A stretch of DNA of 64,000 bases from Streptomyces tardus (GCF_018101125.2 NZ_JAELVF020000001.1:4615510-4679509); one strand, 5' to 3'; counted from the first letter of the stretch, positions 51,092-60,648 are shown. Notes: a model not told the origin generated them from the sequence alone. Program-made: numbers and translations.

Positions 51092-53161
51092 CTACTGCTC
51101 CGCCCGCTGCTGCTCCGCCCGTTGGGCGGTGAGCAGGGACCGCAGCCTGGTGACGCGCGGTGCGCCGGGCCGCTCGGCGACGATCCGGTCCAGCTCGGGA
51201 CCGAGCCCCTGGACGACCGAAACGTGCCGTACGCCGCGCCCGAAGGCCGTGTAGACCCAGCGGCGGTCCAGCAGCGCACCCGCGTCCCCCGGCAGCACGA
51301 CGACCGCGGCGGGCCATCGCCGGCCGGCCGCCTGGTGCGCGGTGATCGCCCAGCCGTGCCGCACGGTCTCGGCCAGCAACTCCCTGGGCACCGTGACCTG
51401 TTGGCCGAAGCACTCCAGCCGCAGGCCGGCGTCGTCGGCGCCGAGGACGGTGGCAGGCACCGAACGGCCCGGCTGCGGGGTGTGCAGCACCCGGTCCCCG
51501 GCGTCGAAGCCGTCGAAAGCGCCGGTCCCGGGGTTGAGACGCTGCTTGAGCGCGGCGTTGAGCGCCTTGGTGCCCGCGCCGCCCTCCTGACCGACGGTGA
51601 CGACCTGGGTCTGCTCGGCCGGCACACCGACCGCCCGCGGCACCGAATCAGCCACCAACTGGACGCTGCGGTGCACCGCCTCGCCCGCGTCCCGCACCGG
51701 GACGATCACCACCTCGTGGTCGGGCGCCTCCACCCGGGGCAGCTCACCGATCCCGATGCTCGACACCAGCTCGCCGAGCGGGCCCGGGTCGGGCGTGCGG
51801 GAGACGACCTGCGGGCAGATCCGTGCGGCGAACAGATCGCCCAGCACCTGCCCGGCGCCCGCCGAGCCGAGCAGCTGCGGATCGCCGCTCAGCACCAGCC
51901 GCGCGCCCTCGGGCAGCGATTCGACGAGTGCGGCGGCGGTCTCGGTGCCCAGCAGGCCCGCATCGGTGACGATCAGCAGGTCGACCGTGAAGCAGCCCTC
52001 CTCGTCCCGGCCGGGCCCCTCGCTCCCGCCGAGTAGCCCGGCGACGGTGACCGTGGTGCAGGCATCCTCCCGCCCCGCCCCGTCCGTCGCCGCGACACGC
52101 AGCCGCTCGCGGTCCTCCTCGCTCCACGCGGCCACACAGACGCGCAGCCCGAGCGCGGCTGCCGCGCTCGCCAGCGCGGCAGGCTCGGCCTTGGCGCTCT
52201 CGCCGCCGGAGTGCAGCACCAGCGCCGCGCCGGCGACCGCGCCGATCAACTCCCGGGCGGAGGGCCCGGAGACGGACGCTGCCGCCTTCTCCCACTCCTC
52301 ACGGCCCTCGGTGCCCGGGGTGAAGGTGGTCAGCAGCCGCTGGACGCCCTCGGCGAGGCTCTCCTCGGCCAGAGCCCAGCGTTCGAGACCGACCAGCACC
52401 GGCCCCGCGGGCTCCGCCGCCGCGCCGTCGCCGGCGGGCTCCGCCGCCTCTGTGCCGTCAGCCGGTGCCTGCTCGTCCGTCTGTGCCTGCTCGGGGGCGA
52501 AGGCGAGCAGCAGCCCCTCCTCGGCCGCTGCGTACACGGCGGCCTCCGCCTCGCTCACCGAGAAGGCGGCCAACTGCTGCGCCAGCATGCCCACTTCGAG
52601 CACCGTGTGGCCCTGGCGGGCGGCCCGGGAAAGCAGCCACACCGCGAGCGCCCGGCCGCGCGCGGGGCTGTCCGGACTGCGCTCCTCGCCGGGCAGCGCC
52701 CGGGCGAACGCGTCCGCCTGCTCGGGACGTACGCCGGGGACCAGGAGCAGCTGCCACGGGTCCTCCAGCAGCACCTCCGCCGCCTGCGGGCCGAGTGCGA
52801 GCACCACTGGAGCGGCCAACGCTGCCGGCGCGCCGGCGCGGGCCAAGAGCTCGTGGACCTCACCGGGCACCTCCGGCGGCGCGGCGGCGTGCGGCGCTGC
52901 GGGCGCCACCGGTGGTGCGGCGCGCCGAGCAGCCCGGGGCGGCGGCGCGGGAGCGGCGAAGAAGTCGGTCGCGGCGCGCTCCCCGCTCTCCACTGCTCGC
53001 ACCGCCGCCATCAGCTCGGCAGCCCGCCCGCTCGGCGCGCTCCGCTCGTCGGTGGTGCCTGCCGCGCCGTCCGCCGTGCCTGTAGCCGCGCCGTCGCTCG
53101 GCGGGTGGTCGGCGTCGCTCGGCCCGGCCCCGGAGCCGGGAGTCGGGGGAGGAGTGGTCAC
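51092..53161 (-). CDS. RecD2-like helicase homologue with degenerate ATPase motifs
   Basis: 689 residues from GTG 53161. Residues 1-95 are Ala/Pro-rich and disordered. A helix-hairpin-helix region follows (LGPQAAEVLLEDPWQLLLVPGVRPEQADAFA), then an SF1 helicase-like core and a UvrD_C_2-like end (AITAHQAAGRRWPAAVVVLPG, near residue 605). The Walker A site near residue 320 reads SGGESAKAE instead of GPGTGKT, and motif II reads VTDAG instead of DExx. Domain order matches RecD2, but ATP hydrolysis is doubtful. It may be a structural or regulatory DNA-repair protein. Its start overlaps the aldo/keto reductase stop... the two are coupled (GTGA at 53158-53161). Confidence 0.78.
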   Translation of the reverse strand: MTTPPPTPGSGAGPSDADHPPSDGAATGTADGAAGTTDERSAPSGRAAELMAAVRAVESGERAATDFFAAPAPPPRAARRAAPPVAPAAPHAAAPPEVPGEVHELLARAGAPAALAAPVVLALGPQAAEVLLEDPWQLLLVPGVRPEQADAFARALPGEERSPDSPARGRALAVWLLSRAARQGHTVLEVGMLAQQLAAFSVSEAEAAVYAAAEEGLLLAFAPEQAQTDEQAPADGTEAAEPAGDGAAAEPAGPVLVGLERWALAEESLAEGVQRLLTTFTPGTEGREEWEKAAASVSGPSARELIGAVAGAALVLHSGGESAKAEPAALASAAAALGLRVCVAAWSEEDRERLRVAATDGAGREDACTTVTVAGLLGGSEGPGRDEEGCFTVDLLIVTDAGLLGTETAAALVESLPEGARLVLSGDPQLLGSAGAGQVLGDLFAARICPQVVSRTPDPGPLGELVSSIGIGELPRVEAPDHEVVIVPVRDAGEAVHRSVQLVADSVPRAVGVPAEQTQVVTVGQEGGAGTKALNAALKQRLNPGTGAFDGFDAGDRVLHTPQPGRSVPATVLGADDAGLRLECFGQQVTVPRELLAETVRHGWAITAHQAAGRRWPAAVVVLPGDAGALLDRRWVYTAFGRGVRHVSVVQGLGPELDRIVAERPGAPRVTRLRSLLTAQRAEQQRAEQ

Positions 53162-54144
53162 TGGGTGCTCCAGTCCTGATCAGGATAGCGGTGCTCGGGC
53201 GCCGACACGTCGTCCAACGCCCTGGTTATCTCGTCAGGAAGCGTAAGTGCCTCCACTGACAACGCCTGTCCCAGCTGCTTCGCTGTGCGCGCGCCGACCA
53301 GCGGGGCGGCGACCGCGGGCCGGTCGCGGACCCAGGCGAGCGCCACCTGCAGCGGACTGACGGCCAGTCCGTCCGCCGCGGTGCGCACGGCCTCGACCAC
53401 CCGCTCCGAAGCGGCGTCGAGATAGGGGTCGACGAACCCTGCCATGCGCTCGGACGCCCCGCGCGAGTGCTGGGGCCTGGCGCCCTCCCGGTACTTGCCC
53501 GTCAGCACCCCGCGTCCCAGCGGCGAGGACGGCAGCAGCCCGACTCCCAGGTCCAGCGCCGCCGGCAACACCTCGCGCTCCGGGCCGCGTTGGAGCAGCG
53601 AGTACTCCAACTGCGCACCGGACAGCCGGATCCGCGACTCGCCCCCCGCCAACTGCCAGGTGGCCGCCTTCGCGAGCTGCCAGCCGCTGAACCCGCACAC
53701 CCCGGCGTACCGGGCCCGTCCGCTGCGCACCGCGAGATCCACCGCCTGGAGCGTTTCCTCCAACGGGGTGTGCGGATCGAAGGCGTGCACCTGCCACAGG
53801 TCCACGTGGGAGGTGCCCAGCCGTTGCAGGGAGGCGTCGAGTGCCGCCAGCAGATGTCCTCTGGAGCCGTCGGTGGGCCGCTGGGGGTCGGGTACGCAGC
53901 CCGCCTTGGTCGCGATGACCAGGTCGCGGCGCGGGATCAGGGTCTCCATCAGGCGCCCCAGCAGGCACTCGGCGCCGCCGTCCGCGTAGACGTCGGCGGT
54001 GTCGACGAGGGTGCCGCCCGCCTCCCAGAAGGTCTTCAGCAGGCGCGCCGCCTCCTGGTCGGAGGACTCCCTGCCCCAGGTGAGTGTGCCCAGGCCGATC
54101 CTGGAGACACGGAGGCCGGTGCGCCCCAGTTGCCTTAGCTCCAT
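53158..54144 (-). CDS. Aldo/keto reductase
   Basis: 328 residues, (alpha/beta)8 barrel, NADPH-dependent. The catalytic region is GGTLVDTADVYADGGAE with Asp and Tyr. Lys is in DLVIATKAG, His in DLWQVHAFD, and the cofactor site in the C-terminal VALAWVRDRPAVAAPLVGARTAKQL. On the minus strand it lies downstream of its own promoter at about 54150-54230. Its position relative to the RecD-like gene is overlapping: 53158-53161 is shared, with this gene first... transcription runs from 54144 into its stop, and the RecD-like gene starts at 53161, so this gene is upstream in the operon. Confidence 0.9.
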   Translation of the reverse strand: MELRQLGRTGLRVSRIGLGTLTWGRESSDQEAARLLKTFWEAGGTLVDTADVYADGGAECLLGRLMETLIPRRDLVIATKAGCVPDPQRPTDGSRGHLLAALDASLQRLGTSHVDLWQVHAFDPHTPLEETLQAVDLAVRSGRARYAGVCGFSGWQLAKAATWQLAGGESRIRLSGAQLEYSLLQRGPEREVLPAALDLGVGLLPSSPLGRGVLTGKYREGARPQHSRGASERMAGFVDPYLDAASERVVEAVRTAADGLAVSPLQVALAWVRDRPAVAAPLVGARTAKQLGQALSVEALTLPDEITRALDDVSAPEHRYPDQDWSTQ

Positions 54145-54232
54145 GGGCGTTGAGACTAGTTCGGGCAGTCGCTACAGTCCCAGGGGCAGCAACGTTACTG
54201 ATGGGTAAGGCTCAACGACGAGAGGAGCCCTC

Positions 54233-55282
54233 ATGCGGCTCGGCATCAACCTCGGCTACTGGGGTGTCGGCATGGACCGGGACAACCTGGAGGTGGCCAA
54301 GGAGGCGGACCGGCTGGGCTACGAGGTCTGCTGGGCCGCGGAGGCGTACGGCTCGGACGCCCCCACCGTGCTCAGCTGGGTGGCCGCCCACACCGAACGC
54401 ATCGACGTCGGTTCGGGCATCTTCCAGATCCCCGCCCGCGCCCCCGCGATGACCGCGATGACCGCCGCGACCCTGGACACGCTCTCCGGCGGCCGGTTCC
54501 GGCTGGGCCTGGGCGTCTCCGGCCCGCAGGTCTCCGAGGGCTGGTACGGCGTCAAGTTCGACAAGCCCCTCGCCCGCACCCGTGAGTACGTGGAGATCGT
54601 CCGCAAGGCGATGGCCCGCGAGCGACTGACCCACGAGGGCGAGCACTGGACGCTGCCGCTGCCCGACGGTCCGGGTAAGCCGATCAAGCTCACCGTGCAC
54701 CCGGAGCGTGAGCGCATTCCGCTCTACATCGCGGCGATCGGCCCCAAGAACCTGGAGCAGACCGGCGAGATCGCCGACGGCGCGCTGCTGGTGCTCTTCG
54801 CCCCCGAGCACGCCGAGACCACGACACTCGGACCGGTGCGCGCGGGCCGGGAGAAGGCCGGGAAGACGCTGGAGGGCTTCGACGTCTGCCCGACCGTCCC
54901 CATGGCGGTGGGCGAGGACGTCAGCGCGCTGGCCGACATGTTCCGTCCCTACACCGCGCTCTATGTGGGCGGCATGGGCAGCCGCAGGCAGAACTTCTAC
55001 AACCGCCTCGCCCAGCGCATGGGGTACGAGAAGGAGGCCGCCGAGATCCAGGACAAGTACCTGGCGGGCGAGAAGGAGGCGGCGGGCGCCGCCGTACCGG
55101 AGCAACTCATCGACTCCACCACGCTGTTGGGCCCGGTCGACCGCATCGCGGACCGGATGCGCGCCTACGCGGAGGCGGGTGTCGGCACCCTGTCGCTGGC
55201 ACCGGCGGGCTTCAGCCTGGAGGAGCGGATCACCGCGCTGCGGGCGGGAGTGGAAGCCCTGGAGCGGTCCGGCGCGGCCTGA
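54233..55282 (+). CDS. LLM-class F420-dependent oxidoreductase
   Basis: 349 residues with the luciferase-like barrel: LGINLGYWGVGMDRDNLEVAKEADRLGYEVCW, IDVGSGIFQIPARAPAMTAMTAATLDTLSGGRFRLGLGVSGPQVSEGWYG, and IPLYIAAIGPKNLEQTGEIADG. These fit the F420-dependent group rather than flavin luciferases. GAGGAG lies upstream of ATG 54233. The substrate is unknown. Divergent from the aldo/keto reductase by 88 bases. Confidence 0.9.
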   Translation: MRLGINLGYWGVGMDRDNLEVAKEADRLGYEVCWAAEAYGSDAPTVLSWVAAHTERIDVGSGIFQIPARAPAMTAMTAATLDTLSGGRFRLGLGVSGPQVSEGWYGVKFDKPLARTREYVEIVRKAMARERLTHEGEHWTLPLPDGPGKPIKLTVHPERERIPLYIAAIGPKNLEQTGEIADGALLVLFAPEHAETTTLGPVRAGREKAGKTLEGFDVCPTVPMAVGEDVSALADMFRPYTALYVGGMGSRRQNFYNRLAQRMGYEKEAAEIQDKYLAGEKEAAGAAVPEQLIDSTTLLGPVDRIADRMRAYAEAGVGTLSLAPAGFSLEERITALRAGVEALERSGAA

Positions 55283-55457
55283 TCCGGGCCGCCCCGGACC
55301 GCGAACTCCGCCGAAGCCCTGAGGTGCCGGAAGAAGCTCTGAGGTGCCGGAAGCGGCCCGAGCGCGGGGGCGGCGGGCTGAACGGGCGCCGACCGCGGAC
55401 GGGCGGGAAGGGCCGGCGGCGGCCCGGTGCCGATCCGCCCGGAAAGAGTGAAGTCCC

Positions 55458-55498
55458 ACGGCCGTGGTGGGGGCTCGGGGTCTCCCCGCCACGGCCGT
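55458..55498 (+). terminator. Terminator after the LLM oxidoreductase
   Basis: A 15-bp stem (55458-55472 with 55484-55498) with one G-T pair and an 11-base loop. It lies in the 302-base spacer 55283-55584, which also contains a 15-bp direct repeat (ctgaggtgccggaag, twice near 55319-55350) and no gene. Confidence 0.7.
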
Positions 55499-55584
55499 CA
55501 CGGGGCACAACGCCCGCACCGGTCCCGGAGTTACGGGCGCCGGAGGGCTCCGCGCCGCGAGAGCTCGGTCGTACGCTGGCAGAC

Positions 55585-56292
55585 ATGCCCACGCTCCTCC
55601 TCGTCCGCCACGGACGGTCCACCGCCAACACCTCAGGGGTGCTCGCAGGCCGCACCCCCGGGGTGGAACTCGACGCCCTCGGCGCGGAGCAGGCCCGCGC
55701 GCTCCCCGACCGGCTGTCCGGCATCGCGCTGTCCGCCGTCGTGCGCAGCCCGATGCTGCGCTGCCGCCAGACGCTCGCACCGCTCGTCGAGCAGCGGGGC
55801 CACAGCGTCGAGATCGAGGAGCGGATCAACGAGTGCGACTACGGCCAATGGTCCGGTCGGGACCTCGCCGGGCTCGGCGGGGAGCCGCTGATGGCCACCG
55901 TCCAGCAGCACCCCAGCGCCGCGGTCTTCCCCGGCGGCGAGTCGATGCGCGTCATGCAGCAGCGCGCGGTCGAGGCGGTCCGCGACTGGAACGCGCGGAT
56001 CGAGGCCGAGCACGGCGCGGACGCGGTCTATCTGATGTGCAGCCACGGCGACATCATCAAATCGGTGGTCGCCGACGCCCTCGGAATGCATCTGGACCTC
56101 TTCCAGCGCATCGCGGTCGAGACCTGCTCGGTTACCGCCGTCCGCTACACCCCGATGCGGCCCTACGTGGTCCGGCTCGGCGAGACGGGCGACCTCGGCC
56201 CGCTCGCTCCGCCGGCGGGGGCGAGCGCGCCGGCGGAGAGCGGTCGGGGCGGCTCGGACGGCGAGCAGGCGGTCGTCGGGGGTGGCAGGTAG
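55585..56292 (+). CDS. Histidine phosphatase family protein (MSMEG_4193 group)
   Basis: 235 residues. The phosphoglycerate-mutase-like RHG motif is LLVRHGRST near residue 8; the second catalytic His is in MCSHGDIIKSVV; the acid is in INECDYGQWSGRDL. The C-terminal tail is Gly/Ser/Ala-rich. ATG 55585 lies seven bases after TACGCT (55572-55577), so it is probably leaderless. It heads the conserved run with DUF3090, the SCO1664-family kinase-like protein and mshC. Confidence 0.9.
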   Translation: MPTLLLVRHGRSTANTSGVLAGRTPGVELDALGAEQARALPDRLSGIALSAVVRSPMLRCRQTLAPLVEQRGHSVEIEERINECDYGQWSGRDLAGLGGEPLMATVQQHPSAAVFPGGESMRVMQQRAVEAVRDWNARIEAEHGADAVYLMCSHGDIIKSVVADALGMHLDLFQRIAVETCSVTAVRYTPMRPYVVRLGETGDLGPLAPPAGASAPAESGRGGSDGEQAVVGGGR

Positions 56293-56379
56293 CCGGGTTC
56301 CCCCGGTGCGTGGCCGAGTTGATCGCGGCGACCAGTAGGGTGCCGCTATATCCCCGTAGCCCAGTTGTTGGAGTAGGAC

Positions 56380-56970
56380 GTGTCGCGTCAGGTCTTTCTC
56401 TATGACCCCCCGGACCGGTTCGTCGCCGGCACGGTCGGCCTTCCCGGACGGCGTACGTTCTTCCTGCAGGCGACCAGTGAGGGGCGCACCACCAGCGTCT
56501 CCCTGGAGAAGGCCCAGGTGGAGGCGCTCGCGGAGCGGATCGACGAGCTGCTCGACGAGGTGGTGCGCCGCAGCGGCGGCGATGCCCCGGTCCCGGCGGT
56601 GGCCGCGGATTCGCCCGACACCGCCCCGCTGGAGGCGCCGATCGACGAGGAGTTCCGCGTCGGCACGATGGCGCTGGCGTGGGACGGCGAGAGCGATCGC
56701 ATGGTGATCGAGGCGCAGGCGCTGGTCGAGTTGGAGGCGGACTCCGAGGAGGACCTCGCGGACGCCGAGGAGCGGCTGCTCCAGGACGAGGAGAACGGCC
56801 CGCCGATGCTCCGGGTGCGGATCACCGGCGAGATGGCGCGGGCGTTCGCCAAGCGGGCCATCGACGTCGTCAACGCGGGCCGCCCGCCGTGTCCGCTGTG
56901 CAGCCTCCCGCTCGACCCGGAAGGACATGTGTGCCCGCGTCAGAACGGCTACCGCAGGAGCGCGGACTGA
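56380..56970 (+). CDS. DUF3090-family protein
   Basis: 196 residues from GTG 56380, with GGAG seven bases upstream. It opens SRQVFLYDPPDRFVAGTVGLPGRRTFFLQA, has an acidic middle (VELEADSEEDLADAEERLLQDEE), and ends in a zinc-ribbon-like CPLCSLPLDPEGHVCPR. The function is unknown, but the gene order with SCO1664 and mshC is conserved in actinobacteria. It overlaps the next gene by 40 bases. Confidence 0.9.
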   Translation: MSRQVFLYDPPDRFVAGTVGLPGRRTFFLQATSEGRTTSVSLEKAQVEALAERIDELLDEVVRRSGGDAPVPAVAADSPDTAPLEAPIDEEFRVGTMALAWDGESDRMVIEAQALVELEADSEEDLADAEERLLQDEENGPPMLRVRITGEMARAFAKRAIDVVNAGRPPCPLCSLPLDPEGHVCPRQNGYRRSAD

Positions 56971-57887
56971 CCGTCCGCACGCTGCTCGCCGAGGGCGTTC
57001 TGACCGTGCACGGCCGCATCCCCAACGCCTCGAACGCGGTGCTGTACGCCTCGGTGGCCCAGGGCGGGGAGCAGCTGGACTGTGTGTACAAGCCGGTGCT
57101 CGGGGAGCGCCCGCTGTGGGACTTCCCCGAGGGCGACCTCGCGGGCCGCGAGGTCGCCGCGTACGAGGTGTGCCGCGCGATGGGCTGGGACCTGATCCCG
57201 CCCACCGTTCTGCGGGAGGGCCCGCACGGCAGGGGCATGTGCCAGCAGTGGATCGGCACCCGGCCCGGCCGGGCGGGGCCGGACGAGCGGCCGGGCCCCG
57301 GCGAGCGCGCGGAGTCGGAGGAGCCAGCGGAGGCGGGCGGGCCGGCCGGACCGGACGGTGCCGATGCGTCGGACGGGTTCGGCGGGCTCAGCGAGCTGCT
57401 GGCACTCGTGGACGCCCAGGAGCCCGGGCCCGGGTGGAAGGCGATCGGCTTCGCGGCCGTACCGGACGAGTCGGGAGCGGAGCGCACCGCACTCCTGGTG
57501 CACGCCGACGACGAGCGGCTGCGACGCACCGCTGTGCTGGACGCGGTGATCAACAACGCCGACCGCAAGGGCGGGCACCTGCTGCCGCAGCCCGACGGGC
57601 GGTTGCGCGTCATTGACCACGGAGTGACCTTTCACACGGACGACAAACTGCGGACGCTGCTGTGGGGTTGGGCCGGGGAGCCCCTGCCCGAGGAGGCGAC
57701 CGCCGCACTCCGTGCACTCTCCCGTGCGCTCGCGGAGCACGGGGGCCCGCTGGCCGGGCAGCTGGACGGACTGCTGAGCGAGGCCGAGGTCCAGGCGCTG
57801 CGCAAGCGTGTCGCCTCGCTGCTCTCCTCCGGCAGGCACCCGCTGCCGAGCGGCGACTGGCCGGCGATCCCCTGGCCGCCGGTGTAG
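56931..57887 (+). CDS. SCO1664-family protein (PI3/4-kinase-like fold)
   Basis: 318 residues from GTG 56931, which has AAGGA five bases upstream and lies inside the DUF3090 gene. Features are VLTVHGRIPNASNAVLYASV, CVYKPVLGERPLWDFPEGDLAGREVAAYEV (kinase-like lysine and glutamate), LDAVINNADRKGGHLL (catalytic loop) and LRVIDHGVTFH (metal Asp). An insert of Gly/Glu/Pro repeats sits near residues 110-145. It is related to phosphoinositide-type kinases, but the target is unknown. A neighbouring mshC suggests a link to mycothiol, by position only. Confidence 0.88.
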   Translation: MPASERLPQERGLTVRTLLAEGVLTVHGRIPNASNAVLYASVAQGGEQLDCVYKPVLGERPLWDFPEGDLAGREVAAYEVCRAMGWDLIPPTVLREGPHGRGMCQQWIGTRPGRAGPDERPGPGERAESEEPAEAGGPAGPDGADASDGFGGLSELLALVDAQEPGPGWKAIGFAAVPDESGAERTALLVHADDERLRRTAVLDAVINNADRKGGHLLPQPDGRLRVIDHGVTFHTDDKLRTLLWGWAGEPLPEEATAALRALSRALAEHGGPLAGQLDGLLSEAEVQALRKRVASLLSSGRHPLPSGDWPAIPWPPV

Positions 57888-58050
57888 GGCAGCCGCCGGC
57901 ACCTCCACTGCGCCGATCGTTCCACCCACGCCCGGCCCCGACTCCGACGGGACGCGGGCACAGCAGCGCCGTCGGCGCAAGAGTGCCTTACCGGCCTTGT
58001 GACCGGCTCCCGTTCGTACCTGGAACACCCATCCGGTTACGCTCTTGTCC

Positions 58051-59280
58051 ATGCATGTCTGGCCTGCTTCCGAGGTCCCCGCCCTGCCTGGTCAGGGCCG
58101 CGACCTGAGGATTCACGACACCGCGACCGGCACCAGGGTCACCCCCGACACCGGTCCCGTCGCCCGCCTCTACGTCTGCGGCATCACGCCGTACGACGCG
58201 ACCCACCTGGGGCACGCGGCGACCTACAACGCCTTCGACCTCGTCCAGCGCATCTGGCTGGACGCGGGACGCCTGGTGCACTACGTACAGAACGTCACCG
58301 ATGTCGACGATCCTCTGCTGGAGCGGGCGAAGGCCACCGGAGTGGAGTGGACGGACCTCGCGGCCGAGCAGACGGCGCTCTTCCGCGAGGACATGACCGC
58401 GCTGCGGATGCTGCCGCCGAAGGAGTACGTCGGCGCGGTGGAGGCGATCGACTGGATCGTTCCGCTGGTGGAGCGGCTCCGAGAGGTGGGTGCCGCCTAC
58501 GAGTTGGAGGGTGACACCTACTTCTCGGTCGAGGCGGACCCCCACTTCGGCGAGGTCTCCGGGCTGGACGCCGCGGCGATGCGCCTGCTGTCGGCCGAGC
58601 GCGGCGGCGACCCCGACCGCGCGGGCAAGAAGAACCCGCTGGACCCCCTGTTGTGGCAGGCCGCCAGGGAGGGCGAGCCGGAGTGGGACGGTGCCTCGCT
58701 CGGCAGCGGACGCCCCGGTTGGCACATCGAGTGCGTGGCGATCGCGCTGCGATACCTGGGCATGGGGTTCGACATCCAGGGCGGCGGCTCCGACCTGGCC
58801 TTCCCCCACCACGAGATGGGCGCCTCGCACGCCCAGGCCCTGGCGGGCGAGTACCCCTTCGCCAAGGCGTACGTGCACGCCGGCATGGTCGCGCTGGACG
58901 GCGAGAAGATGTCCAAGTCGAAGGGCAACCTCGTCTTCGTCTCCGCGCTGCGGCGTGACGGGGTGGACCCGGCGGCGATCCGCCTCACCCTCCTCGCTCA
59001 CCACTACCGCGCGGACTGGGAGTACACCGAGTCCGTTCTCGACGACGCCACCTCCCGGCTCGACCGCTGGCGCGCCGCGGTCTCCCGTCCCGACGGGCCG
59101 TCCGCGGACAAGCTGTTGGCGGAGCTGCGGACGGCGCTGGCCGACGATCTGGACACCCCGGCCGCGCTGGCCGCGGTCGACCGCTGGGCGGACCTCCAGG
59201 AAGGCGAAGGCGGTTCCGACGAGGGCGCTCCGGGGCTGGTCTCGCGCGCGGTCGACGCGCTGCTCGGCGTCGCACTCTGA
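58051..59280 (+). CDS. mshC: Cysteine--1-D-myo-inosityl 2-amino-2-deoxy-alpha-D-glucopyranoside ligase
   Basis: Joins cysteine to GlcN-Ins in mycothiol synthesis using ATP. 409 residues, homologous to cysteinyl-tRNA synthetase but shorter. It has the HIGH-type THLGHAATYNAF, zinc-site CGITPYD, GWHIECVAIAL, PHHEMGASHA, and KMSKS in DGEKMSKSKGN. It lacks the tRNA anticodon-binding C-terminal domain, which separates it from CysS. ATG 58051 lies seven bases after TACGCT (58038-58043): probably leaderless. It is followed by a terminator. Confidence 0.96.
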   Translation: MHVWPASEVPALPGQGRDLRIHDTATGTRVTPDTGPVARLYVCGITPYDATHLGHAATYNAFDLVQRIWLDAGRLVHYVQNVTDVDDPLLERAKATGVEWTDLAAEQTALFREDMTALRMLPPKEYVGAVEAIDWIVPLVERLREVGAAYELEGDTYFSVEADPHFGEVSGLDAAAMRLLSAERGGDPDRAGKKNPLDPLLWQAAREGEPEWDGASLGSGRPGWHIECVAIALRYLGMGFDIQGGGSDLAFPHHEMGASHAQALAGEYPFAKAYVHAGMVALDGEKMSKSKGNLVFVSALRRDGVDPAAIRLTLLAHHYRADWEYTESVLDDATSRLDRWRAAVSRPDGPSADKLLAELRTALADDLDTPAALAAVDRWADLQEGEGGSDEGAPGLVSRAVDALLGVAL

Positions 59281-59285
59281 ACCAT

Positions 59286-59331
59286 CACCGGTGTACGGCG
59301 CGACTGCCCGCTGCCGCGTCGTACACCGGTG
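59286..59331. terminator. Terminator after mshC
   Basis: A perfect 12-bp stem (59286-59297 with 59320-59331) with a structured 22-base loop. Confidence 0.75.
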
Positions 59332-59448
59332 GTGGACTTTCCCTGCCCGCGAGGCTGCCTGCCGACGCATCCATGTTCCGCGGCGCGTCGCGTCAGGTGC
59401 GTCCCGTCCTGCTCAACCTGCGGGTGACGGCCGGGAGTTGAGCGGGCC

Positions 59449-60648
59449 TCAGCCGGTTGCGTCCGGCCCGCCTCGGCGGTCACCGTCCGACCCGCTGCCT
59501 TCGCCACCCTCACCGTCGCGGCTGTCCTCGCCGGGCCCGGCACTGTCGGCGTCCGTCCGGTCCTCGCCACGGGTGCCCCCGGCCGGGCCCTTGTCCCGTG
59601 TCGGGTCCTCGTCCCGCGTCGGGGCTGCCTCTTGGGGCGGGCCGTCGTCCGAGGCGGGGGAGTCGTCCCGGTCGGAATCCTCGGCAGGCGTCGGCTCGTC
59701 CGTGCGGCGGGCGTCGGCGTCCCCGTCGGGAACGGGTTCCTCCGGGGAGCGCGCGGGCCTGCGAGTGCGCCCGCTGTATCCGCCCTCGGCGGCCCGACCG
59801 CCGGGCGAACCGTCCCGGCGACGGAGATAGCGCTCGAACTCCTGGGCGATCGCCTCGCCCGAGGCTTCCGGCAGCTCGGCGGTGTCCCGCGCCTCCTCCA
59901 GCGCCTGGACGTACTCGGCCACCTCGCTGTCCTCCGCCGCGAGCTGGTCGACGCCCAACTGCCAGGCGCGCGCGTCCTCGGTGAGCTCACCGAGCGGGAT
60001 GCGCACGCTCAGCAGATCCTCCAGCCTGTTGAGCAGGGCGAGCGCGGCCTTGGGGTTCGGCGGCTGCGAGACGTAGTGCGGCACCGCCGCCCACAGGCTC
60101 AGCGCCGGTACTCCCGCGTGGGTGCACGCCTCCTGGAGGATGCCGACGATGCCGGTCGCCCCCTCGTACTTGGACTCCTCCAGCTGCATGGTCCTGGCCA
60201 GGTCGGAGTCGGAGGTCATTCCGGTCACCGGCACCGGGCGGGTGTGCGGGGTGTCTCCGAGCAGCGCGCCGAGCACCACGACCATCTCGACACCCAACTC
60301 ATGGGCGAATCCCAGCAGTTCGTTGCAGAACGAGCGCCAGCGCATGCTGGGCTCGATGCCGCGGACCAGCACCAGGTCGCGCGGTTTCTCGCCGCCGGTG
60401 CGCACCACCGAGAGCCGGGTCGTGGGCCAGGTGACCTTGCGGACTCCGCCGTCGAGCCACATGTGCGGCCTGTTGACCTGGAAGTCGTAGTAGTCCTCCG
60501 CGTCCAGCGCGGCGAAGACCTCGCCCTTCCATTCCCGGTCCAGATGTGCGACCGCGGCGGAGGCGGCGTCGCCGGCGTCGTTCCAGCCCTCGAACGCGGC
60601 CACCATGACCGGGTCGACCAGCTCGGGCATCCCCTCGAGCTCGATCAC
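59449..60648 (-). CDS. PAC2-family protein
   Basis: 399 residues from GTG 60648, chosen because AAGGAGG is six bases upstream and the family begins IELEGMPEL; longer in-frame starts exist. The PAC2 domain (about 1-270) has VMVAAFEGWNDAGDAASAAV, YDFQVNRPHMWLDGG, LVRGIEPSMRW and VVVLGALLGDTPHTRPVPVTG. Residues about 285-399 are a highly acidic, disordered Asp/Glu/Gly/Pro tail. PAC2 proteins resemble proteasome-assembly chaperones, and actinobacteria do have proteasomes, but the bacterial role is unproven. Convergent with mshC. Confidence 0.9.
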   Translation of the reverse strand: MIELEGMPELVDPVMVAAFEGWNDAGDAASAAVAHLDREWKGEVFAALDAEDYYDFQVNRPHMWLDGGVRKVTWPTTRLSVVRTGGEKPRDLVLVRGIEPSMRWRSFCNELLGFAHELGVEMVVVLGALLGDTPHTRPVPVTGMTSDSDLARTMQLEESKYEGATGIVGILQEACTHAGVPALSLWAAVPHYVSQPPNPKAALALLNRLEDLLSVRIPLGELTEDARAWQLGVDQLAAEDSEVAEYVQALEEARDTAELPEASGEAIAQEFERYLRRRDGSPGGRAAEGGYSGRTRRPARSPEEPVPDGDADARRTDEPTPAEDSDRDDSPASDDGPPQEAAPTRDEDPTRDKGPAGGTRGEDRTDADSAGPGEDSRDGEGGEGSGSDGDRRGGPDATG

